This document shows, in pieces, positions 6,413 through 12,918 of a stretch of DNA of 22,077 nucleotides. The notes beneath the pieces are model-generated. The model made no database searches, was not told where the DNA came from, and saw only the letters and a list, made by a program, of their open reading frames with translations. Source of the DNA: Phycisphaeraceae bacterium (GTDB lineage Bacteria; Planctomycetota; Phycisphaerae; Phycisphaerales; Zrk34); NCBI GenBank assembly GCA_028281485.1, contig JANQJT010000087.1:1-22077 (forward strand), given 5' to 3'. The position numbers were made by a program, and so were the translations under genes. Each line of letters begins with the position of its first letter. The stretch's first letter is position 1.

Positions 6413-8157
6413 CGTGTGGCCTTTCGAGTGATGCGATGGTGAAGCCGGGCCAGCCCGCACGAGACGAGCGTGAGACCGACACACACCACCGCGAACAGGT
6501 TTCCGATCCTGCCGAACAGTGTTGATCGGCTATCGAGACGCAGGTCCGCCACCGCGTAGCCGGCGACCTCCTGCGTGCGCCCGTCGACCTCGACGCGGCT
6601 GATGATTCGGCCGGACGAGTCGATAAAGCCGCTGACGCCCCGATTGACGGAGCGCGCCATGGGCACGCGGTTTTCTATACACCTAAAGCGGGCGATTTGT
6701 TCGTGTTGCGGCGCCTCGGCGGTGCCGGGGAACCAGCCGTCGTTGGTGAGGTTGACCAAGAGGTGGCCGCGCTTGCGGCCGGATTTGTAGATCATCTCGC
6801 GACAGACGTAGCTGACGATGTCTTCAAAGCAGATGGGGGTGCCGATGACGAGGAGCTCGTCGGCGTCGTCGCTGGGCCAGGCCAGGGGCCTGACGTTCTC
6901 GCCGGGTTGCAGGGAGTATCCCGGCAGCGGCGCGATCTTTCGGAGGAAGACGGCCAGCCAGGGAAAGGTCTCTTCAAAGAGCACGTACTCGCCGAACGGC
7001 ACGCGGTGGACCTTGTCGTAGCGATCGAGGGTTTGGCCTTCGGGTGAGATGAGGTAGGCGCTGTTGTGGCGTTTGGTGGAGGCGTTGACGGGATCGGGGA
7101 AGGCGTGGCCGCCGATGATGAGGGCGGCGCCGGTGTCGATGGCGAGCCGATGGACGCGCTGCTGGTAGTCGAGAGCGGCGGCCCAGTAGATGTAGGCGTC
7201 GCGCTGGTCGTCGGGCGCACGGCCGGCTTCGAGCGCCTGACGCAGGGGGATGGCCGACTGTTCGATGAGCGTGCGGTTGATCGGGCGGGGCATCGTGGTT
7301 TCGGGCCAGACGATCAGGTCGGGCTGCTCGGCGGCGGCGCTACGCGTGAGCTCGTCGACGTCGTCGAACTCCGCCAGTTCCGCCTGGCGGCGGGCCTCGG
7401 TGTGGCGGGTTTGTTCCTTTTCCCGTTCCCACTTGCTGTCCAGCGGGACGTCGGTCTGGATCACGGCCACGCGCAGCGTCGGGGCGTTGTCACCGGGGGC
7501 CTGGCCGAGGCGCCATTGGCCGTAGCCGATCGTCCCGATCATGACGAGCAGCCAACTGACCAGCGCGAGGCGGACGGTCTTACCGGGGCCACCGCCGGGC
7601 GCGATGAGCGGTTGGGTGAGCAGGTCGCAGAGCACGCCCGCCGACATGGCGACGACGAACGACACGCCGTACGAACCGAACAGGTCGGCGATCTGAATGA
7701 GTTGCGTGGGTTGGCTGTGGCCCAATCCGAACCAGGGCATGCCGCTGAACATGAAGCCGCGCACGTACTCGACGCTGACCCACACCATCGGCACGGCAAA
7801 GAACAGCGGCAGGTGCAATCCCCGGCTGACGGTGCGCAGCAGCAGCACGTACAACATCGGGTACACGCCCATGTAGATGCCCAGCACGAGATAGCCGTAC
7901 GAGGCGACGTTGAACAACCAGATGCAACCGATCGCCCAGAACGCTACGCCGGCCGCGTAGGTCCAGCGGAGCAATTGCTTAGTGGATTCGGCGCGGACCG
8001 CCAGCAGCGACAGGGGCACCAGCGACAGGTGGGCCGGCAGCCAGTAGTTCGGCCAGGGATACGACGCCCAACGCAGGAGCACCCACATCGCCAGGAGAAA
8101 CGCGATGACGAGGGGGGAACGGATCGAGACGCGCATGGCGTGGGACGTGGGCGTCAT
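6409..8157 (-). CDS. lnt: Apolipoprotein N-acyltransferase
   Basis: Inner-membrane enzyme that adds the third acyl chain to the N-terminal Cys of lipoproteins. 582 residues, somewhat longer than the E. coli enzyme (about 510). The N-terminal part (about residues 13-215) has several transmembrane helices. The periplasmic nitrilase-like domain starts near residue 228 (LRVAVIQTDVPLD). The Glu-Lys-Cys triad is visible: E286 in LIVWPETTMP, K382 in YDKVHRVPFGEY and C443 in GTPICFED. Supporting phrases are LLVNLTNDGWFPGTAEAPQH and ARSVNRGVSGFIDSSGRI. One last hydrophobic helix lies near residues 555-572. ATG 8157 follows a TACTAT element by 7 nt; an internal ATG at codon 8 is an alternative. It is the first gene of a pair with the HEAT-repeat protein. 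Confidence 0.95.
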   Translation of the reverse strand: MTPTSHAMRVSIRSPLVIAFLLAMWVLLRWASYPWPNYWLPAHLSLVPLSLLAVRAESTKQLLRWTYAAGVAFWAIGCIWLFNVASYGYLVLGIYMGVYPMLYVLLLRTVSRGLHLPLFFAVPMVWVSVEYVRGFMFSGMPWFGLGHSQPTQLIQIADLFGSYGVSFVVAMSAGVLCDLLTQPLIAPGGGPGKTVRLALVSWLLVMIGTIGYGQWRLGQAPGDNAPTLRVAVIQTDVPLDSKWEREKEQTRHTEARRQAELAEFDDVDELTRSAAAEQPDLIVWPETTMPRPINRTLIEQSAIPLRQALEAGRAPDDQRDAYIYWAAALDYQQRVHRLAIDTGAALIIGGHAFPDPVNASTKRHNSAYLISPEGQTLDRYDKVHRVPFGEYVLFEETFPWLAVFLRKIAPLPGYSLQPGENVRPLAWPSDDADELLVIGTPICFEDIVSYVCREMIYKSGRKRGHLLVNLTNDGWFPGTAEAPQHEQIARFRCIENRVPMARSVNRGVSGFIDSSGRIISRVEVDGRTQEVAGYAVADLRLDSRSTLFGRIGNLFAVVCVGLTLVSCGLARLHHRITRKATR

Positions 8158-8164
8158 GGGCTCG

Positions 8165-8170
8165 ATAGTA
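8165..8170 (-). promoter_or_regulatory. -10 element for lnt, predicted leaderless
   Basis: TACTAT on the minus strand ends 7 nt before the lnt ATG at 8157. No Shine-Dalgarno fits in between. No clear -35 at the normal distance. Confidence 0.4.
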
Positions 8171-8222
8171 ACCGATGGCAGGGCAAGGGGCTACGTATCG
8201 CGCCGGTCAGATGGAGATCGAT

Positions 8223-8228
8223 TACCAT
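8223..8228 (+). promoter_or_regulatory. -10 element for the MazG-like gene, predicted leaderless
   Basis: TACCAT ends 6 nt before ATG 8235 and shares the 78-bp divergent spacer with the lnt element. No Shine-Dalgarno lies between. Confidence 0.35.
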
Positions 8229-8234
8229 ACGGCC

Positions 8235-8525
8235 ATGAGTGATACCCCCGCCCTATCGATCGCCGATTTCCAGCGGTTCATCCGCGACCGCTACTACGAG
8301 ACCGACAACGCCCGCGGCACGCCGGGCACGTTCATGTGGTTCGTCGAGGAGATCGGCGAACTGGCCACCGCGCTGCACGGCGACGACCGCGCGAACATCC
8401 ACGAGGAGTTCGCCGACGTGCTGGCGTGGCTGGCGACGCTGGCGAACATCAACGGCGTAGACCTGGAAGAGGCGATCCGGCAGAAGTACTTCACCGACGG
8501 CGGCCCGCAGGGCGTGAAACACTAA
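8235..8525 (+). CDS. Single-domain MazG-like nucleotide pyrophosphohydrolase
   Basis: 96-residue all-alpha protein. It carries the metal-binding pattern of the MazG/dUTPase-like superfamily: EEIGELATAL (EExxE) followed by a second helix with HEEFADVLAWLATLAN (ExxxD). Members hydrolyse (d)NTPs to monophosphate and pyrophosphate, usually as dimers or tetramers. The length fits stand-alone MazG-like proteins, not the two-domain E. coli MazG. ATG 8235 is preferred over in-frame upstream codons because the domain starts just after it and a -10 element precedes it. Substrate cannot be told from the sequence; housecleaning of damaged nucleotides is the usual role. It diverges from lnt and converges with the Lys-rich gene. 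Confidence 0.85.
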   Translation: MSDTPALSIADFQRFIRDRYYETDNARGTPGTFMWFVEEIGELATALHGDDRANIHEEFADVLAWLATLANINGVDLEEAIRQKYFTDGGPQGVKH

Positions 8526-8550
8526 ATCCGGCGCGCACCTTTGGCGCGTG

Positions 8551-8567
8551 GGCGGTGCATCGCCGCC
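8551..8567. other. GC-rich hairpin between convergent genes
   Basis: GGCGG (8551-8555) and CCGCC (8563-8567) form a short stem in the 72-bp gap between the convergent MazG-like and Lys-rich genes. No T-tract follows on either strand, so a terminator role is uncertain. Confidence 0.25.
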
Positions 8568-8597
8568 GAGTGGCCGACCCGTTATCGGTCGTGGAGA

Positions 8598-8939
8598 TTA
8601 CTTGCCCAGTTCGGCGTTGAGCTGGTAGACGGCCTCGGCCCAGTTCTCGGCGTCCTGGCCGTGGGGGCAGCCCTTGGATTCCCAGATGACGTAGGCCCGC
8701 TGGGCGATCATCTCGTCGGTGATGACCTTCTTCTTGGCCGTCTTTTTCTTGCCCGCGGCCTTTTTGGTCGTCTTCTTGGCGGCCTTCTTCTTCGTGGTTT
8801 TCTTGGTCGTGGTCTTCTTTGTGGTCTTCTTTGCGGCCTTCTTGGTCGTCTTCTTGGCCGTCTTCTTCTTGGTGGTCTTTTTCTTGGTGTTCGCCTTCTT
8901 AGCGATCTTCTTCTTGGTCTTATCCTTGGCAGCAGCCAT
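8598..8939 (-). CDS. Histone-H1-like Lys-rich tail fused to a DUF2934-like domain
   Basis: 113 residues. Residues 5-71 are almost only Lys, Ala and Thr (36 Lys in the first 71), in KKTTKK/KKAAKK units as in bacterial histone H1-like proteins that bind DNA without sequence specificity. Residues 75-113 (EMIAQRAYVIWESKGCPHGQDAENW...) match the DUF2934 pattern: xIxxRAYxxWExxGxPxGxxxxxW. The start ATG 8939 has AGGA 8 nt upstream. A promoter-like TTGACC-N17-TAGAAC lies about 95 nt before the start. A nucleoid-associated role is inference from the tail; the DUF2934 part has no known activity. The repeated AAG/ACC/GCC codons make this stretch low complexity and prone to length change. Confidence 0.85.
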   Translation of the reverse strand: MAAAKDKTKKKIAKKANTKKKTTKKKTAKKTTKKAAKKTTKKTTTKKTTKKKAAKKTTKKAAGKKKTAKKKVITDEMIAQRAYVIWESKGCPHGQDAENWAEAVYQLNAELGK

Positions 8940-9254
8940 GGGTTTGTTTCCTTTCTGGTCTCAGCGGGGCTGAGGGTGAGGGTCGCTGGTCATGACGCAA
9001 AGTCGATGCCGAGCGATCGGACCGAGTGTGGTAACCGGCGTTCTATCCGGTGCGGCTTATCGGGTCAACGCCCCTGGCGCGTCCGAGAATAAGTGCGTTG
9101 ACGCGTTGCGTAGCGGGGGTGTGTTTGTGCAGGATTAATCATCCGAATTCACGACCCAATCGTTATTTTCGACACAAGTCACGTAACGGGGGGGACGATG
9201 AAAAAAGTGCGGCCGGTTCCGAGCCGCGAGCATGACATCACGGAGGCGTTTACC
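8940..9254. other. Divergent intergenic region between the Lys-rich and CBM48 genes
   Basis: About 315 bp without a gene I trust. It holds the ribosome binding site and proposed promoter of the Lys-rich gene (9040-9068, minus). An alternative upstream start for the CBM48 gene (ATG 9198) lies here. The rest shows no repeat or RNA gene that I can recognise. Confidence 0.5.
9040..9068 (-). promoter_or_regulatory. Candidate promoter of the Lys-rich/DUF2934 gene
   Basis: On the minus strand TTGACC (9068-9063), a 17-nt spacer and TAGAAC (9045-9040). The match is moderate, with a leader of about 94 nt to the ATG at 8939. Confidence 0.4.
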
Positions 9255-9569
9255 ATGGTCAGCATCTGCCCCGACGGCACGATTGAGTTCGCGTTTTTCC
9301 GACCCAGCGCCCACAAGGTGACGGTGGCGGGAGACTTCAACAATTGGGATACCCAGCGTCAGGAGCTGCGCCCCGACGAGCACGGCTGGTGGCACCTGCG
9401 CATGGCGATCGAGCCGGGCGAGTACAAGTTCAAGTACGTCATCGACGACAGCGTCTGGGAAGCGGACTTCGCGGCCTACGGCGTTGAGATGTGCAAGATC
9501 GGCGGTTGGACGAGCGTGCTGTACGTGCCCGAGCAGGCCGCCCGCTTCAGCGAGTCGATGGCCGCCTGA
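9255..9569 (+). CDS. Stand-alone glycogen-binding (CBM48/AMPK-beta type) domain protein
   Basis: 104 residues forming one carbohydrate-binding module of the AMPK-beta/isoamylase-N family. Key features are VTVAGDFNNWD near the N-terminus, GWWHLRMAIEPGEYKFKYVID in the middle and WEADFAAYG after it, where the Trp residues are the usual glucan-stacking positions. There is no attached catalytic or kinase-binding domain. Start choice: ATG 9255 has a strong GGAGG 8 nt upstream, and the domain begins directly after it; the frame is also open from ATG 9198, adding 19 residues without family resemblance. It is followed by a strong terminator, so it is monocistronic. It may target or sense glycogen, but its partner is not evident. 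glgP is the only other glycogen gene in the window. Confidence 0.85.
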   Translation: MVSICPDGTIEFAFFRPSAHKVTVAGDFNNWDTQRQELRPDEHGWWHLRMAIEPGEYKFKYVIDDSVWEADFAAYGVEMCKIGGWTSVLYVPEQAARFSESMAA

Positions 9570-9609
9570 TATCGAAACCACTTCAGCTTACAGCTGACAC
9601 CGATGCAAG

Positions 9610-9637
9610 AGCCCGCGAGTTCGCTCGTGGGCTTTTT
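9610..9637 (+). terminator. Intrinsic terminator after the CBM48 gene
   Basis: AGCCCGCGAG, a TTCG tetraloop and CTCGTGGGCT form a 10-bp stem (one G-T pair) ending in TTTTT. It may also slow minus-strand transcription leaving hpnH, though no T-tract follows on that side. Confidence 0.92.
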
Positions 9638-9661
9638 CAATTGGGCTCTAAGTGATTGGTG

Positions 9662-10807
9662 TTACGCCGCTTCGATGAGGTCTTTGATGGGTTTGCCGTC
9701 GATGGTGATGTGGGCGATGGCGGCGGCGGGGCCGTGGGGCTTGGCCTTTTCTTCTTCGAGACGCTGCTGAGCCTTGGGGTTGGCATACCGGCTGAAGAGC
9801 ATGGCCTTGACGTTGGCCCACATGCCGCCGAAGCCGCTGAAGGTGTGGTCGACGGCGGTGGGCTCGTGGCCGCAGTGGACCATGCACTGCTGACAGGCGG
9901 GGTTGCCGGACGCCCGCCCCACCGCGTCGAAGTCGGTGGTCGTCATCAACTCATCGAAGGTGTCGACGTAGCCGTCCTGCAAGAGATAGCAGGGCTTTTG
10001 CCAGCCGAAGATGTTGTAGGTCGGGTTGCCCCAGGGCGTGCACTCGTAGTGTCGCCGGCCCATGAGGTACTCGAGAAACAGCGGGCTCTGGTTGAACTTC
10101 CACCGCTTCTTTCGGTTGGACAGGAGCATCTCGAACAGGTCGTGGGTGTTCTTGCGTTCGGCGAGGAAGCTCTGCTGGTCGGGGGCCTTGGGGTAGGCGT
10201 AGCCGGGGCTGACCATCATGCCCTCGACACCGACGTCCATCATCTCGTCGAAGAACGCGCGGACGCTGTTGGGGTCGGCGCCGTCGAACAGCGTCGTGTT
10301 GGTCGTGACGCGGAAGCCCTGGTCGACGGCCATGCGGATGCCCTCGATAGCGACGTCGTACGTGCCCTCGCGACAGACGGCGAAGTCGTGGTGCTCGCTC
10401 TGGCCGTCCATGTGCACGCTGAAGGTGAGGTACTTGCTGGGTGTGAACCAGCCGGCGTCGAGTTTTTCTTTCAGCAACAGCGCGTTGGTGCAGAGGTAGA
10501 TGTACTTGCGGCGTTTGATCAGCTCCTCGACCAGCTCCTTGATGTGCGGGTAGAGCAGGGGCTCGCCGCCGGGGATGGAGACCATGGGGGCGCCGCACTC
10601 GTCGACGGCCTTGAGGCATTGATCGAGTGTGAGGTGGCGTTTGAGGATGTGGGCGGGGTATTGGATCTTGCCGCACCCGGCGCAGGCCAGGTTGCAACGG
10701 AACAGCGGCTCGAGCATGAGCACCAGCGGGTAGCGTTTGCGGCCGCGCAGCTTCTGCGAGAGCACGTAGCTGGCGACGGTCCACATCTGAGATATCGGTA
10801 CGCCCAT
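9662..10807 (-). CDS. hpnH: Adenosyl-hopene transferase HpnH (radical SAM)
   Basis: Radical SAM enzyme that joins a 5'-deoxyadenosyl radical to a hopene to give adenosylhopane, the first step of extended (C35) hopanoid side-chain synthesis. 381 residues, the normal length. The iron-sulfur motif is CNLACAGC (C38, C42, C45; CX3CX2C) in the HpnH-typical context PLFRCNLACAGCGKIQYP. Then come SIPGGEPLLYPHI (the GGE motif) and FSVHMDG. The C-terminal part has the extra Cys-rich region (ACQQCMVHCGHE) typical of the family's DUF3463 domain. ATG 10807 has AGGAG about 10 nt upstream and a promoter further up. No other hopanoid gene (shc, hpnG and others) is in the window, so the substrate must come from elsewhere in the genome or the enzyme acts on another terpenoid. 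Confidence 0.93.
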   Translation of the reverse strand: MGVPISQMWTVASYVLSQKLRGRKRYPLVLMLEPLFRCNLACAGCGKIQYPAHILKRHLTLDQCLKAVDECGAPMVSIPGGEPLLYPHIKELVEELIKRRKYIYLCTNALLLKEKLDAGWFTPSKYLTFSVHMDGQSEHHDFAVCREGTYDVAIEGIRMAVDQGFRVTTNTTLFDGADPNSVRAFFDEMMDVGVEGMMVSPGYAYPKAPDQQSFLAERKNTHDLFEMLLSNRKKRWKFNQSPLFLEYLMGRRHYECTPWGNPTYNIFGWQKPCYLLQDGYVDTFDELMTTTDFDAVGRASGNPACQQCMVHCGHEPTAVDHTFSGFGGMWANVKAMLFSRYANPKAQQRLEEEKAKPHGPAAAIAHITIDGKPIKDLIEAA

Positions 10808-10858
10808 GGCGCGGAGGCTCCTGATCGGCCGGTTTCCTCATCGAGCGGCGTTACCGCC

Positions 10859-10886
10859 ATCGTATCGACCGGACGGCAGGGTTCAA
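10859..10886 (-). promoter_or_regulatory. Promoter of hpnH
   Basis: On the minus strand TTGAAC (10886-10881), a 16-nt spacer and TACGAT (10864-10859). The predicted leader is about 45 nt and contains the AGGAG ribosome binding site. Confidence 0.55.
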
Positions 10887-11056
10887 CCGAAAGCCGGTTG
10901 GAATCGTCGATCGGGTGCTTGAAACACCGGCCTGTGACGCCGAAACGTTATCGGCGGTTGAAAAACACTTGGCCGGGAGTGAACCGGACATCGCCTCGGG
11001 CCGTATGTCATGCAACACGAGTCCTCTCGTTTCAGGAAGGGATACGCTTGACCGCT

Positions 11057-11085
11057 TTGGCCATGGTGATGCCGGGTCGTATAAT
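11057..11085 (+). promoter_or_regulatory. Promoter of the ECF sigma operon
   Basis: TTGGCC (11057-11062), a 17-nt spacer and a perfect TATAAT (11080-11085). The start is expected near 11092, about 19 nt before the ATG, with AGGA in the leader. The -10 is of the housekeeping type, so basal expression would not need autoregulation. Confidence 0.65.
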
Positions 11086-11110
11086 CCGCCCCACTTCCGG
11101 GCAGGATGCG

Positions 11111-11728
11111 ATGACCCAGCAGGAGCCGACCCAACTCGATGACCTGGCCGATGAGCAGCTCATCGAGCGTTATCGTCTGGGCCAGGTCGACGCGTTCAAC
11201 ACGCTGGTTTACCGGTATCAGCGGGACCTGTTTCACTTCCTGATCCGCTTCTGCGGCAACCGCGTGACGGCGGAGGACGTGTTCCAGGACGCGTTTTTGC
11301 AGGTGCACCTGTCGCTGGATTCGTTCGACACGTCGCGGCGGTTCAAGCCGTGGCTGTTCACGATCGCGGCCAACAAGGCGCGGGACATGATGCGCAAGGC
11401 GGCTCGGCGACCGGCCGGCTCGCTGGACGCGTCGGTGGGCGATGAGGACGGGTGCAGCTTTGTCGACATCCTGCAGGCGGACCTGCCGGGCCCCGAGACG
11501 CGGGTCGACGAGGCGGAAACGAGCGAAAAAGTGCGTCAGTGCCTGGACGGCTTACCGGACCATCTCCGGGAAATCGTCCTGCTGGCGTATTTCCAAAGGT
11601 TTTCGTACCAAGAGATTGCGGACGTTTTGAAGATCCCGCTGGGCACGGTGAAAAGCCGGCTGCACACGGCGGTGGGCAGTTTTGCCAAATCGTGGAAATC
11701 GGCGAACCCGGCCGATCCGGAGACGTAA
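11111..11728 (+). CDS. ECF-type RNA polymerase sigma factor
   Basis: 205 residues, the size of extracytoplasmic-function sigma factors with only regions 2 and 4. Region 2 spans about residues 27-97 (DAFNTLVYRYQRDLFHFLIRF..TAEDVFQDAFLQ..FKPWLFTIAANKARD), including the core-binding and -10-recognition helices. An acidic linker of about 40 residues follows. Region 4 (about 143-190) has LPDHLREIVLLAYFQRFSYQEIADVLKIPLGTVKSRLHTA, a helix-turn-helix for the -35. ATG 11111 has AGGA 5 nt upstream; an in-frame ATG further up lacks this and would lie near the promoter. The next gene, 105 bp downstream, is a membrane protein that may be its anti-sigma factor. The promoters it controls cannot be told from this window. 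Confidence 0.95.
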   Translation: MTQQEPTQLDDLADEQLIERYRLGQVDAFNTLVYRYQRDLFHFLIRFCGNRVTAEDVFQDAFLQVHLSLDSFDTSRRFKPWLFTIAANKARDMMRKAARRPAGSLDASVGDEDGCSFVDILQADLPGPETRVDEAETSEKVRQCLDGLPDHLREIVLLAYFQRFSYQEIADVLKIPLGTVKSRLHTAVGSFAKSWKSANPADPET

Positions 11729-11760
11729 GACTGATGAGATCAAGCAGGGGACGCGAACTC

Positions 11761-11780
11761 GGCGGCGAAATCTCGTCGCC
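11761..11780 (+). other. Intercistronic hairpin in the sigma operon
   Basis: GGCGGCGA and TCGTCGCC form an 8-bp stem (one G-U pair) around an AATC tetraloop in the 105-bp gap between the sigma gene and the next gene. No T-tract follows, so it is more likely an RNA stability or processing element than a terminator. Confidence 0.35.
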
Positions 11781-11833
11781 CCGCGTAGAACCCGGCATCG
11801 CCACTGGCACAAGGAAAGGCAAGACCACGCGAT

Positions 11834-12790
11834 ATGTCTGAAAACCTGCACCAACTGAGTCCGGAAGATCAACGCGTGTTCGATGCGCTGCTGGAAGCGG
11901 GCTTCGACGTCGCGGCGGTGCCGGCGGTGGATCGGCCGCGTGCCGAGAAGCTGGTGGCGCTGATGGGTCTGCTGGATCACCTGCCGGCGCCGAGCCCGGG
12001 TGACCTGCTGGCCGAGCGCACGATCGCGGCGGTCTCGCAGACACGCAAGAAGGAAAAGGCGACCGGCACATTCGGTAGCGCGGGCGGCTGGGGCCCGCCG
12101 GTTCGCCTTAGCGACATCGCGGCGGTGGCGGCAATCCTCATCGTGGCCGTCGCGCTGACGCTGCCTTCGATGAATCACAGCCGCGAACAGTCCCGTCAGC
12201 TCGCCAGCCAGGCGAACCTCGGCGGTGCGTTCCAGGCCCTGACCAGTTACGCCGGTGACCATCGCGACCGACTGCCGCAGACGCAGTTCCGCGCGGGCGA
12301 TCCCTGGCTCCACACCAACACCTTCGACGCCGACGGCAACGCCCAGAGCAACTCGGCCCACGCCTTCGTGCTCATCCGCACCGGCCACGCAGACCCCAAG
12401 ACGCTCATCAGCCCCACCAACATCCACGCCCCACAGACCGTCACCCTCACGATGCGCGACTGGGAAAACGATCGCCAGATCAGCTACAGCTTCCGCAACG
12501 TCCACCTCGAGGCCCTGCCGACGATCAGCGGCCCGACGGTCACGGCGGTGATGGCCGACAAGAACCCGCTGATTTACGGCGGGAAGTTCCGCGACGACCT
12601 GGCGATCGACTCGAACAGCGCCAACCACCAGCGCCTCGGCGGCCAAAACGTGCTGCTGAGCGACGGACGCGTGGTCTGGGTCGACACCCCGATCATCAAC
12701 GGCGACAACATCTGGACCCCCGGCGACGCCGAAACGCTCGACGGCACGGAGGTCCCGGTCAACGAACACGATTCCTTCCTGGTCCAGTAA
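11834..12790 (+). CDS. Membrane protein with pseudopilin-like body; candidate anti-sigma factor
   Basis: 318 residues, no family name I can give with confidence. Residues 1-72 are a soluble helical region. One transmembrane helix lies at about 94-111 (DIAAVAAILIVAVALTLPSM). The following text, REQSRQLASQANLGGAFQALTSYAGDHRDRLP, closely parallels planctomycete DUF1559/pseudopilin proteins, which read LPAL..AREQARR..C..NLRQ...A...YA.DH.G.FP after their helix. Near the C-terminus the QNVLLSDGRVVWVD stretch resembles their H-X9-DG motif. However, the N-terminal prepilin cleavage motif is absent and the helix is preceded by about 90 residues. The place after an ECF sigma gene suggests an anti-sigma role, with residues 1-72 binding sigma; this is inference. 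No zinc-binding HxxxCxxC is seen. A strong terminator follows. Confidence 0.75.
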   Translation: MSENLHQLSPEDQRVFDALLEAGFDVAAVPAVDRPRAEKLVALMGLLDHLPAPSPGDLLAERTIAAVSQTRKKEKATGTFGSAGGWGPPVRLSDIAAVAAILIVAVALTLPSMNHSREQSRQLASQANLGGAFQALTSYAGDHRDRLPQTQFRAGDPWLHTNTFDADGNAQSNSAHAFVLIRTGHADPKTLISPTNIHAPQTVTLTMRDWENDRQISYSFRNVHLEALPTISGPTVTAVMADKNPLIYGGKFRDDLAIDSNSANHQRLGGQNVLLSDGRVVWVDTPIINGDNIWTPGDAETLDGTEVPVNEHDSFLVQ

Positions 12791-12835
12791 GAGACGAACC
12801 TCCTTCAACGTCTGAACTGATTCCTCTTAGAGAGC

Positions 12836-12869
12836 CCCCGCACGGCTAACGCCACGCGGGGTTTTTTTT
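12836..12869 (+). terminator. Intrinsic terminator of the sigma operon
   Basis: CCCCGC and GCGGGG form the outer stem with a small inner GGC/GCC stem, followed by eight T residues (12862-12869). Confidence 0.88.
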
Positions 12870-12890
12870 CGCAAATATCTGGTCTATATT
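12862..12890 (+). promoter_or_regulatory. Weak candidate promoter of purE
   Basis: TATATT (12885-12890) lies 17 nt after the terminator T-tract, which could serve as a poor -35. The expected start near 12897 leaves about 22 nt of leader with a GGAG ribosome binding site. Confidence 0.3.
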
Positions 12891-12918
12891 GCCCGCTCAC
12901 CCTGCTACGGAGACACCG

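Larger units (their letters stand above)
10808..11110. other. Divergent regulatory region hpnH / ECF sigma factor
   Basis: About 300 bp without a gene. It contains the proposed hpnH promoter (10859-10886, minus) and the sigma-gene promoter (11057-11085, plus). Between them are two small hairpins, GGTG/CACC around 10915-10930 and GCCGA/TCGGC around 10940-10956. No longer repeat or RNA gene is apparent. Confidence 0.5.

Noticed and set aside
8720..8940. Possible tandem DNA repeat in the AAG/ACC/GCC-rich stretch
   Set aside because: The periodicity comes from Lys/Thr/Ala codons of the H1-like tail; there is no exact longer repeat unit.
9198..9254. Upstream start of the CBM48 gene at ATG 9198
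   Set aside because: The extra 19 residues have no family resemblance, and the GGAGG before ATG 9255 is much better.
10881..10900. GTTCAA sequence reminiscent of a tRNA T-loop
   Set aside because: No cloverleaf can be formed around it; it is better explained as the -35 of hpnH on the minus strand.
9656..11110. A long upstream extension in frame with the ECF sigma gene
   Set aside because: The extension is antisense to hpnH; the sigma domain starts after ATG 11111, which has its own promoter and ribosome binding site.
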